From Flavobacteriales bacterium (GTDB taxonomy: Bacteria; Bacteroidota; Bacteroidia; Flavobacteriales_F; PHOS-HE28): a stretch of 41,302 bases of DNA. The position numbers were made by a program, and so were the translations under genes. Location of the stretch: positions 1 to 41,302 of the forward strand of contig JAGNUG010000023.1 of assembly GCA_017987115.1 (NCBI GenBank). Reading direction: 5' to 3'. Positions 1 to 8,682 of the stretch are shown here, piece by piece. The notes under the pieces are model-generated. The model was not told the origin of the DNA. It was given only the letters and a program-made list of their open reading frames with translations, and did no database searches. Position 1 is the first letter of the stretch; every line of letters begins with the position of its first letter.

Positions 1-1863
1 CTATTGGTCAACTACTAATATGCGCTGAACTGCGCTTGATCCATCTTCAAATAATGCCTTTACGATATACATTCCGGCAGACGCATCTAAATGAAATTGC
101 AGTAGCTTATCATTTTGGAAATTTGTCTTGATCAAGATCAGCTGTCCAACACTATTCGTTACCAATACGCTTGCTATTTGCGTATTCGTTAGCGCGCGGA
201 TAAAGAAGGTGCCTGAACTTGGATTGGGGTGAATAAATATAGAGCTTCCGCTCAATGATATTTGTTCAGCAACGCTGACAGGTGCAGCGCAAGCTCCCGT
301 TGTGTTTATCCAAGGTACGCAACCTTCCACGTCCGAGGTTACGGCCTGGTAGGCAGTTAATGTATCTGTTACTGACGCGGTTGGTAGATCCAGTGAATAC
401 ACTTCACCAGCCGTTGCCACTAGGATCGAATCAACATGTGGTGAGAATTCCGTCACGTAGATAGGAAAACTATCATCGAAACAATTATCCGAGAACCCCT
501 GAAGTTGGGCGTCTAGTTTTATATATAGCGGATCGAAATCCAGGCCATTCGAAAAGAATCTCGCACGAAGTCCAGAACAGAGGAAGCCTTGACATCCGTT
601 TTCATTCACTTCTGCCGTGCTCGTAATCACTTGGTCTACGCGTAAAGTTTCCAACTCAGAAAAAGGTGATTCTAAGCCGACCTGTTTCCGCAACAGAACA
701 TCTCCTAATTGATCAACCAAGATCAATGCGTTACGGGATCGTACATAAACACGGTCGTTACACCATCCAGCGGAATCACATTCGGCGTTGAAACAATTGG
801 AGTTGGAAGTACAAGGGATAGAGTCCGTAAAAACGACATCGACCGTGATCTTCGCGGATATCAGGATGTTCCCATTACTAGTACGAAGTAAATGCTTGGA
901 TTCTATAGGATAGTCGCTCCAGTATCGCTTCGACCAGATAACATCACCATATGGATTAACCTTCGTTAGAACGGCACCATGCCTTAGGTGCTCTGGATCA
1001 TTGTCCAGATCCTGAGAATCTACGAACGCGAATACTATGGAACCGTCAGGATTCACGATCAAGCCCATTTGTTCACGATTTGTTCGTAGAAGAGTGGGAT
1101 GTGTGTATACAAGCGTCCACAGGACAGAATTACTCGTGTCGAATTTGCAGAGTACAGGCCGATCAACAGAACCGGATCTTGTGTATCCCAGGCATACAAT
1201 ACCGTCTGGAGTTTCTGCTACGTCCATGAACCAGTCATTACCTGAACCATGCCAAGCAGAAATATGTTCAACCGAACCCGTGCTAGCGTTCATTCGTAAA
1301 AAATATGCTGAATCGCCAGAGGCTGACACGCCAGAAAGAGATATTCGTCCTACTGAAAGGATATCCCCTGACGAACTCCTTTTAATTGAAGAAGGCGTAA
1401 TTATAAAATCAGAGCTGCCCAATTCCGTACCCCATTGGCTAATTCCTTGCGAATTGTATTTGTATACGTATTGATTGGTGCCGCTCAGGCTTTCCGCAGA
1501 CCCTTGAACAATGAAGGTGCCATCATTCAGTCCAAACCCTTGGCTAATTGTTGAGGACAAGAGCCCTTCGTTGTATTTCCAAGCATTAATGATATGCCCA
1601 GCAGAATCCAAGCGGGCTATGAATCCATATTCCTGATTAGCCGTCGTCGAAGGGTCCTCATCCAGTTTCCCTGTAGTAAGCAATAAGCCATTGGGTAACT
1701 GCTGTGAGTTTGTTGGTTGTATTGAGATCGCGTCTGCAAGGTTCACAGAACCATCAGCAATATACTTCTGGAATGGAACTATTGGTAGGATCTGAGAATG
1801 TAAATTATTGCCTTGAATGCCGAGGACGTAGAGTAAAAGAGCAAATAGTCGGAATAACCTCAT
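1..1863 (-). CDS. T9SS type A sorting domain-containing secreted protein
   Basis: A secreted or surface protein of about 620 aa. The N-terminus is a typical signal peptide (basic start, hydrophobic FALLLYVLG stretch). The body has repeated beta-strand units rich in G-D-x-x-W/S patterns, resembling the delta-60 or beta-propeller repeats of other Bacteroidota surface proteins. A cysteine cluster (four Cys within about 15 residues) sits in the middle. The last 75 residues start with IHPNPSSG and end in a VxRILVVDQ strand, the hallmark of the T9SS type A C-terminal signal, so export through the type IX system is expected. I prefer the ATG at 1863 over the one at 1878, because it gives a cleaner signal peptide and leaves about 30 nt after a -7 box at 1901-1894. 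The stop codon is at positions 3-1, so the gene is complete. Its function is unknown and nothing ties it to the T6SS. Confidence 0.85.
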   Translation of the reverse strand: MRLFRLFALLLYVLGIQGNNLHSQILPIVPFQKYIADGSVNLADAISIQPTNSQQLPNGLLLTTGKLDEDPSTTANQEYGFIARLDSAGHIINAWKYNEGLLSSTISQGFGLNDGTFIVQGSAESLSGTNQYVYKYNSQGISQWGTELGSSDFIITPSSIKRSSSGDILSVGRISLSGVSASGDSAYFLRMNASTGSVEHISAWHGSGNDWFMDVAETPDGIVCLGYTRSGSVDRPVLCKFDTSNSVLWTLVYTHPTLLRTNREQMGLIVNPDGSIVFAFVDSQDLDNDPEHLRHGAVLTKVNPYGDVIWSKRYWSDYPIESKHLLRTSNGNILISAKITVDVVFTDSIPCTSNSNCFNAECDSAGWCNDRVYVRSRNALILVDQLGDVLLRKQVGLESPFSELETLRVDQVITSTAEVNENGCQGFLCSGLRARFFSNGLDFDPLYIKLDAQLQGFSDNCFDDSFPIYVTEFSPHVDSILVATAGEVYSLDLPTASVTDTLTAYQAVTSDVEGCVPWINTTGACAAPVSVAEQISLSGSSIFIHPNPSSGTFFIRALTNTQIASVLVTNSVGQLILIKTNFQNDKLLQFHLDASAGMYIVKALFEDGSSAVQRILVVDQ

Positions 1864-1893
1864 TATGGGTTGGAGCAAAAACTGTTATTGCCT

Positions 1894-1901
1894 CAAATAT
1901 A
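1894..1901 (-). promoter_or_regulatory. Putative Bacteroidota -7 promoter box for the leftward T9SS-protein gene
   Basis: Read on the - strand the sequence is TATATTTG, a perfect match to the TAnnTTTG element of Bacteroidota housekeeping promoters. It lies 31 bp upstream of the ATG at 1863. I see no good -33 TTG element at the usual distance, so this is moderate evidence only. Confidence 0.45.
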
Positions 1902-2002
1902 GCAGTTGCGCAGTGTAGAATTCCGCTAATTGACTTGGATATCGTTCTCTCCTTATGGTACAAGAACCTTTCAATTCAATATGAAATGAAAGTTTAATTA
2001 TC

Positions 2003-2010
2003 TATGTTTG
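2003..2010 (+). promoter_or_regulatory. Putative Bacteroidota -7 promoter box for the Omp28-like gene
   Basis: TATGTTTG matches TAnnTTTG and lies 18 bp before the ATG at 2029. It is in the divergent intergenic space. The same eight bases recur upstream of hcp2 and hcp3. No clear -33 element was found. Confidence 0.45.
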
Positions 2011-2028
2011 ATTTTGACTACGGTGTAA

Positions 2029-4065
2029 ATGTTGCGAACTATCGCTCTGTCTCTTCTCTTCGGACACGGTGCTTTACAGGCTCAGTATTGCTCCGTATTT
2101 GATGCTCTGCCGGGTAACCCTGATGCGTTAATGACAACGCCGGAGCTACCCAACCCATCGGCTGATTATGGCTGGGCTCAACTTTTGGTTCCTGGTAGCT
2201 CAACTTGGAGCGCTCCGCAGAACATTGGATTTTTCTTTCAATTCAATGGTAATGACTACTCTCAATATGTGGTATCACCGAACGGCGTTGTTTCCTTTAC
2301 GTTGCAACCCAACGAAATTCCAGGTTCGGCACCTACTGCGCTTCCTAATCCTCAGCTAATACCTGATAATTCCATTTGTGTTTGGGGTATGGATATGAGT
2401 GGTTTTAATGATGAGGTAGCTGCTTTAACAATTTCAGGCCCTTGTGTTAAGCAACATTGGATCTTTTTCAATTCCATGAGTGTTCCGGGAGATCCATTCT
2501 GCTGGCACTACTGGGCAATCGTTCTAGAGGAAGGCTCCAATAACATCCACTTGGTGGATATGCGCCATTCATGCCCCACGTCAATAACCTTGGGAATTCA
2601 ATTCGATGACGCCACTGCTGTTCAAGTGCCCGGTGCGCCGAACACACCATTATTGTCCGGAAGCATTGATGGACCTTCTGACAATAAACACTACACCTTT
2701 GAGCCGTGCAGCGCTGTGGAGTATGATGTGGTCGGACTGGAGCTTACAACTACCCCTACTTATTGGATCGATCAATCGCCATTCACAATTACCGGTATTA
2801 TCAAGAACAATGGTCGGCAAACCATCAACTCCTTAGAAGTGGAATACGGAGACGGCTTGAATATATTCTCCGCAACAATTGATGATTTGAATATCGCTCC
2901 GCTTCAACAGTACAGAATAGTTCACCCAGCACCATGGTTCCCTAGTCCGGGTTTAGGGCAGTATGACCTTACCATGCATGTAACTGCTATTAATGATACG
3001 CTCGATCAGGTGCCTAGCAATGATCTTATGGCTAGTTCAGTAAAGGTGATCTCTACTGCTGAACGATCCGCGAGTCTACCGCTTATCGAAGTATTCTCCA
3101 GCAGCACCTGCATGGCTTGCGCCACGACCAACGGCCAACTCGATGCGTTGCTTGCGCAATCACAGAATGTCGGAAAGTTCAATCTGGTGCGATATCCGGA
3201 ATGCAGCCCAGGAATGGGTGATCCTTATTTTACTGATGAAGTAGAACAACGGGCGCAGTTTTATGGCATCGCTGTACCGCCAGCATATCGCGTGAATGGT
3301 GTAATTGTATACGATTCGGATATTTCTCAGGCGCTGTTGGATCACTGGGCTGCTCAGCCTTCAATGATGGACATCACCGTGGATGCGCATCTTGTGGGAA
3401 GTAATATGATCGAGATGAGTGTGGATGTAATATCCAACACGACCTGGACCAACTCACTCGTGCTCCACATAGCAATAGTCGAACAAAGCACAGTTAATAA
3501 TGTGAGAACAAGTGGCGAAGGGATATTTAACCAAATAATGAAGAAGATGGTGCCTAGTGCACAAGGCACGATGCTTCAGCCAGTGAATACAGGAAGCGTC
3601 GAAAATATCAACCTTGCACACACGTTTCAAGGAAATTATGTACTGCCTGCGAATGCCTCTGACCCAGTAGATCATGCTATGGAGCACTCTGTGGAGGAAT
3701 TTTGGGATCTACGCGTCGTGGCTTGGGTTCAGGACAATAGTACCGGGCGAATACTTCAAAGTGCTACCAACACAGGTGCTGTGAGTGTGGACGAACTGCA
3801 AGCGCAAGGGCAATTGGGTATTTCACCAAACCCAGCGAATGAGTTGGCTATTGTGTTGTTCAAGTCGAATGAGCTGCGTAAGAATGTAACCCTTACATTA
3901 TTGGATTTGCAGGGTCGTATCCTATTGCAGCAGCTCTTGCCGCAAATGACTGCGAATACCTATGAGGCATTGGTAGATGTTTCTTCTTTTCGATCTGGTT
4001 TGTACAGGGTGGTTATACGATCAGAGAATGAGCGGATAAGTAGTGTGATATCCGTGGTACATTGA
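2029..4065 (+). CDS. Omp28-like (thioredoxin-fold) protein with T9SS type A sorting domain
   Basis: A 678-aa secreted protein. Residues 1-19 form a signal peptide ending in QAQ. The N-terminal third is a beta-sandwich-like region. The region around residues 345-430 resembles the Omp28-related thioredoxin-like fold: IEVFSSSTCMAC with a CxxC at C361/C364, then a region containing VPPAYRVNG that fits the cis-Pro loop of that fold. The last 75 residues (ISPNP, LLDLQGR, SGLYRVVI) are a T9SS type A C-terminal domain. The protein is therefore expected on the cell surface or outside, perhaps in thiol redox or simply as an adhesin-like protein. The start follows a -7 box by 18 nt. Its 3' end was duplicated and the copy has decayed downstream (see the pseudogene). 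It has no evident link to the T6SS. Confidence 0.85.
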   Translation: MLRTIALSLLFGHGALQAQYCSVFDALPGNPDALMTTPELPNPSADYGWAQLLVPGSSTWSAPQNIGFFFQFNGNDYSQYVVSPNGVVSFTLQPNEIPGSAPTALPNPQLIPDNSICVWGMDMSGFNDEVAALTISGPCVKQHWIFFNSMSVPGDPFCWHYWAIVLEEGSNNIHLVDMRHSCPTSITLGIQFDDATAVQVPGAPNTPLLSGSIDGPSDNKHYTFEPCSAVEYDVVGLELTTTPTYWIDQSPFTITGIIKNNGRQTINSLEVEYGDGLNIFSATIDDLNIAPLQQYRIVHPAPWFPSPGLGQYDLTMHVTAINDTLDQVPSNDLMASSVKVISTAERSASLPLIEVFSSSTCMACATTNGQLDALLAQSQNVGKFNLVRYPECSPGMGDPYFTDEVEQRAQFYGIAVPPAYRVNGVIVYDSDISQALLDHWAAQPSMMDITVDAHLVGSNMIEMSVDVISNTTWTNSLVLHIAIVEQSTVNNVRTSGEGIFNQIMKKMVPSAQGTMLQPVNTGSVENINLAHTFQGNYVLPANASDPVDHAMEHSVEEFWDLRVVAWVQDNSTGRILQSATNTGAVSVDELQAQGQLGISPNPANELAIVLFKSNELRKNVTLTLLDLQGRILLQQLLPQMTANTYEALVDVSSFRSGLYRVVIRSENERISSVISVVH

Positions 4066-4516
4066 TTTGAAGTGATCCAGTTATGAGCGGTAACGAAGTC
4101 AATACGGTCAGTCATTCGATCGGGTCAGTTACCGGGTCGTTGAAGAACATGGACATATACCCATTATTGGGTATTGTGCATCAGTGCTGGTCGCCATTGT
4201 TTTGTCACATCAATGATCATAAACGTGTCGGATGGTCTATAATGTCCAAGTCTTATTACCAATAAACGCCGAAGGAACGGTTTCCTTTAGTTGACATGCA
4301 AACCAGGAGCTTAACGCAGCAGTTGTCTTTTCAAAAGAATGCCTGTGGCTTTGAGGTATTTTTGGACGTGCCTTATTTTCAATTTGGTTAATGAAGATTG
4401 GTTGTGCAAATGGAAACTAAGCGTGTTGATAGTGTGATGGATGTGGTGCATTTAGTTGAACTGCCCATAGTATATGTGCAGCTACGCAATGGAAACGGTC
4501 AGCCACTCGATCGGGT
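3880..4516 (+). repeat. Degenerate tandem duplication (period about 390 bp)
   Basis: Copy 1 spans about 3880-4125, the 3' end of the Omp28-like gene plus some 60 bp of downstream sequence. Copy 2 spans about 4270-4516. Matching anchors include CAGCAG, TGAGG, GGTT, TAGTGTGAT (4041 and 4430) and a non-coding 22-bp block at 4104-4125 and 4495-4516 with 20 of 22 identities. Earlier parts also align, with an extra 36 bp or so in copy 2. The non-coding downstream part is better preserved than the coding part. Confidence 0.65.
4137..4451 (+). pseudogene. Decayed duplicate of the T9SS C-terminal domain of the preceding gene
   Basis: When translated, 4272-4451 aligns without gaps to the last 60 or so residues of the 2029-4065 product: LVDMQTRSLTQQL against LLDLQGRILLQQL, FLDVPYFQFG against LVDVSSFRSG, and SVMDVVH against SVISVVH. 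Two consecutive stop codons (taa tga) interrupt it after QFG. Further upstream (about 4190-4225) LVAIVLSHQ matches ELAIVLFKSN in another frame, followed by a stop, so at least one frameshift is present. MDIYPLL near 4150 may be the remains of the IYPNP motif that opens such domains. There is no start codon or signal peptide. It is a dead fragment left by local duplication. Confidence 0.72.
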
Positions 4517-4605
4517 TATTGAAGAGGTTGGGTCCCGGGTAATGCATGAAGCAGTTAATTGATGAATTGGCCAAGAGCAAATTTCAGTATTACTCTAAAT
4601 GACGC

Positions 4606-5361
4606 ATGTTCATGAGTAACGTGAATAAGGTTACATGCTTGATCGTGGATAATGACCAGCAGACCAACAAACAGCTAGAGGTGGAGATAAAAAGGCTTTC
4701 TGACGAATTGGATCTTCTTGGCATACATACCGATGCGACCAATGGCTATGCAAGGGCAATGATGATGCGTGCAGATGTGGTTTTCTTGAACATTACATTT
4801 CCGTGGTTCACCGGACTGGACGTTTTGGGTAATGCACCTGTGCGTGGCTCGCGAATTATCTTTTTAGCGAAGGAAACCAACTATGTTCACCAAAGCCTAA
4901 AGGGCGGGAAATTCGATTGTCTTCTGAAACCGTTTTCTCAGACTGAATTGCGCCGTACCTTAAAAAGATTGAAAGAGGAACAACGGTTTTCCAATCCTAC
5001 TACCTTTCAATCGGCAAGCGCCGGTGTTGCCCAATACAAATTCAATAAGCTATCTCTGCCTACCACAAAAGGGAACATTTTCTTGGACCCAAGGGATATT
5101 ATCTATTGCCAAGCTGATCAAGAGTATACTCGCTTGGTCACTGTATTTGAAACTCACCTGATCTCCAAAAACTTGAAATATTTTGAGACCAGGCTGGATA
5201 GCAGACGCTTCTTTCGGGTGCACAAAAGCTACGTGCTTAACTTGGAACACATGGAAAGTTATGTGCGCAGTGAAGGTGGTCATGTAGTAATGAGCGATCA
5301 AAAGGTGATCCACATAGGCAGAAGTAGAAAGAACGAATTCGCAGCCCTAATGGGGGTATGA
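4606..5361 (+). CDS. LytTR-type response regulator with degenerate receiver
   Basis: A 251-aa two-domain regulator at the head of the T6SS locus. Residues 8-125 are a CheY-like receiver and residues about 140-248 a LytTR DNA-binding domain (DIIYCQADQEYTRL, FFRVHKSYVLNLEHM, IGRSRKNEF). The usual phospho-acceptor in VFLDI is Asn (N62, codon aac at 4789-4791). The conserved Thr/Ser after the next strand is Ala (FLAK). The acidic pocket (VDND, D15/D17) and the Lys of LLKPF remain. No histidine kinase gene is adjacent. The family normally binds paired direct repeats upstream of target promoters. I infer a phosphorylation-independent or ligand-tuned regulator of the T6SS genes that follow. An alternative start is the ATG at 4612. 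Its stop overlaps the next gene's start by 4 bp. Confidence 0.88.
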   Translation: MFMSNVNKVTCLIVDNDQQTNKQLEVEIKRLSDELDLLGIHTDATNGYARAMMMRADVVFLNITFPWFTGLDVLGNAPVRGSRIIFLAKETNYVHQSLKGGKFDCLLKPFSQTELRRTLKRLKEEQRFSNPTTFQSASAGVAQYKFNKLSLPTTKGNIFLDPRDIIYCQADQEYTRLVTVFETHLISKNLKYFETRLDSRRFFRVHKSYVLNLEHMESYVRSEGGHVVMSDQKVIHIGRSRKNEFAALMGV

Positions 5362-5723
5362 CCATGAAGGAAATTGTAACACATATAAAGCAGGTACGAT
5401 CTGAACTAAGATTCTATATGGGCAAACCGATCCCGGACTACAGTGCTAAGAAAGCCGAAGAAGTCATGGAACGATTCCTACGTAATATGGAGATCTATAG
5501 GCGGCGCTTAAGAACTTCATCTGCAGATGGTCTGCAACGACAACTTATTCTACGGGAACTCACTAAGCTGAAAGTGGACTTGGATGTTTTTGTTCTTAAA
5601 CGAAAGAATGATCCAGAGCGCATTTTGAACGATAACAAGAAAATTCCTGTACTTCAGGCTGTTGTGCTCCTTTGTGATACTTTAGGGGCCAAACCGATCA
5701 AACATCTATTTCAAAGAACATGA
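5358..5723 (+). CDS. Small helical protein of unknown function preceding ClpV
   Basis: A 121-aa, highly charged, almost wholly alpha-helical protein without a signal peptide or membrane segment, so probably cytoplasmic. I do not recognise a family. It overlaps the LytTR gene by 4 bp and the ClpV gene by 4 bp, so it is translationally coupled to both. By position it could be a ClpV accessory protein, as TagJ is in some proteobacterial systems, but no sequence similarity to TagJ is visible to me. A second in-frame ATG at 5364 could also be the start. Confidence 0.72.
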   Translation: MTMKEIVTHIKQVRSELRFYMGKPIPDYSAKKAEEVMERFLRNMEIYRRRLRTSSADGLQRQLILRELTKLKVDLDVFVLKRKNDPERILNDNKKIPVLQAVVLLCDTLGAKPIKHLFQRT

Positions 5724-8191
5724 TTGCAGAAGGAGTCACTGATCAGGTGATCGATACGATCGATTTTGCCAAAACAATAGCCAAGGAATATGCGCACAGC
5801 CAATTCTCGTCTTGTCATATTCTTCGTGCCGTGCTGCGCAAAGAAATTGGCTTAGTGCCATTCATGGATGGTATACATAAGGATATTGGATATATGCGCG
5901 AATGGGCCGATGTGCGCATTGAGGGGTACCCTAAAGGCACGGGGCCAGTAGCGGAACCAATGCCGGATGCACAAGTTGATGCCGTGATACGTGAGGCTGA
6001 TTTTGTAAAGATAAAACTTGGTCGAGGAGAAGCAGACCCAATGTGTTTGCTTATTGCGCTTTGTACACCCGGTGTGGGTTTCAGCTATGAACAATTAAAA
6101 TCATTTCCGGTAACTCGTGCTGAGCTTTTCGATAATATCGATGCGCCCAAATTGGTAACAGAGGGACATAGCTCATCAGGTAGTGGGACTTCTGGTAATG
6201 GTGCCACTGCCTCGGCAAATGCTAAATCGCTCGGCGAGTATTGTGTTGATAAAACGGAACTAGCAGCTCAAGGCAAAATTGACCCTATTGTGGGCCGTGA
6301 CCGTGAAGTGCGACAAGTAAGTGAGATACTTGGGAGGCGTAGCAAGCCGAACGTTATTATTATCGGCGATCCGGGTGTAGGGAAAACTGCACTGGTGGAT
6401 GGTTTTGCCCTTAACATCAATGAAGGGAATGTGCCTACGCACCTAAAGGATGCCCGATTGTTCGAGCTTGATCTGGGTGCCTTAGTGGCCGGCGCCAGTT
6501 ACAAGGGTGAAGTTGAGGATCGGATCAAAAAAGTCGTAAACGCTGTGAAGGCTTTTCCCAAGGCTATACTTTTCATCGACGAGATCCACGCCTTAATGGA
6601 TGATAACCGTGGCCTTTCCGGTTGCGCCAATTTATTGAAACCGGAGCTGGCTCGTGGAGAACTCACAGTTATAGGTGCTACGACCAATGACGAGTACCGG
6701 GAATTCTTAGAAGGTGAGGAGGCATTCATGCGCCGCTTTGAAATAGTACGCGTGGAAGAGCCAACTGATGATGTGTGCCAGAAAATGCTCGAAACGGTTG
6801 TTCCGTTTTACGAGCAACACCATAGTTTGAAAGTAGAAAATGCCGGTATTACTGAAGCGATCCGATTAGCTCGCCGCTACATGAAAGAGCGACGCCTACC
6901 GGATGCTGCGATTGATCTGATCGACCGCACACTCGCTTCCATTCGTATGATGAACGATACCAGTGGTTCGGATATCAGTTCTCTCACTGCGAAGCTGGCT
7001 GAGATTGCCAATGACGAGAAAAGCCTGGATAAACTGCGGTATTTCAATTTGGAAATGAACAACCTGCTAAGCCCTGTTATATTAGGCAAGCTCGAGGACG
7101 AGACCGATGTTCTGAAAATTGAGGACGTAGGCGATCTGCGCAAACACTTGACCACCACATTGGTTAAATTGGAACAGCTTTCTGGAACTAGGAAGGAAGT
7201 TGTGGAGAAAGATGATATAGCTGCGGTCGTGGCTTACAAGACCGGAATTCCCATTGGTAAAGTGCAAAGCCAAGAAAAGGAACGACTGTTGAATATGGAA
7301 GAGACCCTCAAAGGGCGTGTGATCGGGCAGGATCATGCGATCAAGATCTTGGCTGACTCTATACTCGAGTCGCGTTCCGGACTTACTAAAGCGGAACTTC
7401 CAATTGGCTCCTTCTTTTTTCTTGGCCCAACTGGAACGGGTAAGACCGAACTCGCAAAAGCACTTGCGGAATTCCTTTTCTCTGATGAGAACAGTTTGAT
7501 CCGCTTCGATATGAGCGAATTCAAAGAAGAACACAGCGCAGCGTTATTGTATGGCGCACCTCCCGGGTATGTCGGATACAAGGAGGGTGGGCTGCTTGTG
7601 AATAAGATCCGCCAGCAGCCTTATTCCATTGTGCTGTTCGATGAGATAGAGAAGGCGCACCCCTCGGTGTTCGATCTTTTCCTTCAAATTCTGGACGAGG
7701 GTAAATTGCATGATCGTTTAGGTAAGGAAGGTGACTTTAGTAACGCAGTTATCCTGTTCACTAGTAACATTGGTAGTGAGCATATCATAACTGAGTTTGA
7801 AAAGGGCGACATACCCAAGAGCAGCGACCTGATGGAAATAATGGGAAATCACTTCCGCCCGGAATTCCTTGCTCGACTTACAGAGATACTTCCCTTCCGC
7901 CCGATCCATGAAGACACCGTTGAGTTCATCTTCGGCTTACAGCTGAAACAATTGGAGAAAGCTCTGGAGAAACAGCATATACTCCTTGATCTGGATAAGG
8001 AGACAAGAAAGAGATTGGCAATGGAAGGATTTACTCCAAAGTACGGTGCACGGCCGTTAAGAGGAGTTATCCGCAACCGGCTGCGTCGACCAATATCGCG
8101 AATGATCATTGGTCAGAAAGTGAAGAAAGGTCAAACCATTCAAGCGAATTTCGTTGGAGATGAGCTGGAATTCAAGATATTTGATAACTAA
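5720..8191 (+). CDS. tssH: T6SS AAA+ ATPase TssH (ClpV)
   Basis: A Clp/Hsp100-type unfoldase of 823 aa that disassembles the contracted TssBC sheath. Order of parts: Clp N-domain (about 1-145); a Ser/Gly-rich linker (about 150-170); first AAA+ module with Walker A GDPGVGKT (about 216-223) and Walker B LFIDE (D287-E288); middle region (about 400-530); second AAA+ module with Walker A GPTGTGKT (569-576), Walker B LFDE (D641-E642) and a C-terminal D2-small domain (GARPLRGVI). Both ATPase sites look intact. The N-domain differs from that of ClpB, and the gene lies directly upstream of tssB and tssC, so ClpV rather than ClpB or ClpC is the right call. The start overlaps the preceding gene by 4 bp (ATGA). 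Confidence 0.95.
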   Translation: MIAEGVTDQVIDTIDFAKTIAKEYAHSQFSSCHILRAVLRKEIGLVPFMDGIHKDIGYMREWADVRIEGYPKGTGPVAEPMPDAQVDAVIREADFVKIKLGRGEADPMCLLIALCTPGVGFSYEQLKSFPVTRAELFDNIDAPKLVTEGHSSSGSGTSGNGATASANAKSLGEYCVDKTELAAQGKIDPIVGRDREVRQVSEILGRRSKPNVIIIGDPGVGKTALVDGFALNINEGNVPTHLKDARLFELDLGALVAGASYKGEVEDRIKKVVNAVKAFPKAILFIDEIHALMDDNRGLSGCANLLKPELARGELTVIGATTNDEYREFLEGEEAFMRRFEIVRVEEPTDDVCQKMLETVVPFYEQHHSLKVENAGITEAIRLARRYMKERRLPDAAIDLIDRTLASIRMMNDTSGSDISSLTAKLAEIANDEKSLDKLRYFNLEMNNLLSPVILGKLEDETDVLKIEDVGDLRKHLTTTLVKLEQLSGTRKEVVEKDDIAAVVAYKTGIPIGKVQSQEKERLLNMEETLKGRVIGQDHAIKILADSILESRSGLTKAELPIGSFFFLGPTGTGKTELAKALAEFLFSDENSLIRFDMSEFKEEHSAALLYGAPPGYVGYKEGGLLVNKIRQQPYSIVLFDEIEKAHPSVFDLFLQILDEGKLHDRLGKEGDFSNAVILFTSNIGSEHIITEFEKGDIPKSSDLMEIMGNHFRPEFLARLTEILPFRPIHEDTVEFIFGLQLKQLEKALEKQHILLDLDKETRKRLAMEGFTPKYGARPLRGVIRNRLRRPISRMIIGQKVKKGQTIQANFVGDELEFKIFDN

Positions 8192-8202
8192 AACCTAACC
8201 AC

Positions 8203-8658
8203 ATGAGCCAGTTTGAATACGGAATAGGGGGTACCGAAAGGCCCGAAGAAGGAAGTGAAGGCATGGCCGAACTTCCTATGAACAAAACACTAATGATCAG
8301 TAAGCTCACCAGCGATGATGCCGTGAAGCCCGTGATCGTTAAAGGTCTGACCAATGTGGAAGCGGTGTTTGAGCATTATAAGCCTACCATTAAGGCAGAA
8401 TTCGCTGATGAATCCGGTGCCGAGGTCAAAGAAGAAATGCATTTCAAGAATCTTGGCGATTTTGGTGCCAAAGGGCTTACACGACAAAGTAATTTTTTGC
8501 AAGGGTTGAACCTTAAGCAGAATGAGATGAATCGCATTATTAAACAACTGCGGAGCAATAAGATCATGGTAAGCGCCATGCAAAACCCCGATGCTAAGGC
8601 TGCCTTTGTTCAGGTGCTCAGGGAAATGATGCAGGAATTAGAACCAAACTCGAAGTGA
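8203..8658 (+). CDS. tssB: T6SS sheath small subunit TssB
   Basis: A 151-aa cytoplasmic protein that pairs with TssC to build the contractile sheath. Its size, its place between ClpV and TssC, and the FKNLGDFGAKGLTRQSNFL region followed by a helical C-terminus fit the Bacteroidota TssB family. There is no signal peptide. It starts 11 bp after the ClpV stop, in an A/C-rich leader (AAACCTAACC) with no Shine-Dalgarno sequence. The acidic Gly/Glu-rich first 20 residues are variable in the family. Confidence 0.9.
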   Translation: MSQFEYGIGGTERPEEGSEGMAELPMNKTLMISKLTSDDAVKPVIVKGLTNVEAVFEHYKPTIKAEFADESGAEVKEEMHFKNLGDFGAKGLTRQSNFLQGLNLKQNEMNRIIKQLRSNKIMVSAMQNPDAKAAFVQVLREMMQELEPNSK

Positions 8659-8682
8659 TAACCAGACCCTAACAACACTAAC

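Noticed and set aside
1037-1474. 145-aa + strand frame inside the first gene
   Set aside because: It is antisense to a gene with a clear signal peptide and T9SS domain; its translation has no recognisable features.
4083-4265. 60-aa frame after the Omp28-like gene as a gene of its own
   Set aside because: It lies in the decayed duplication and its frame continues past the stop into the pseudogene, so it is a remnant and not an intact small gene.
4272-4287. Short hairpin AAGGAA/TTCCTT in the gap before the regulator
   Set aside because: The 6-bp AT-rich stem has no convincing T-run and falls inside the pseudogene alignment.
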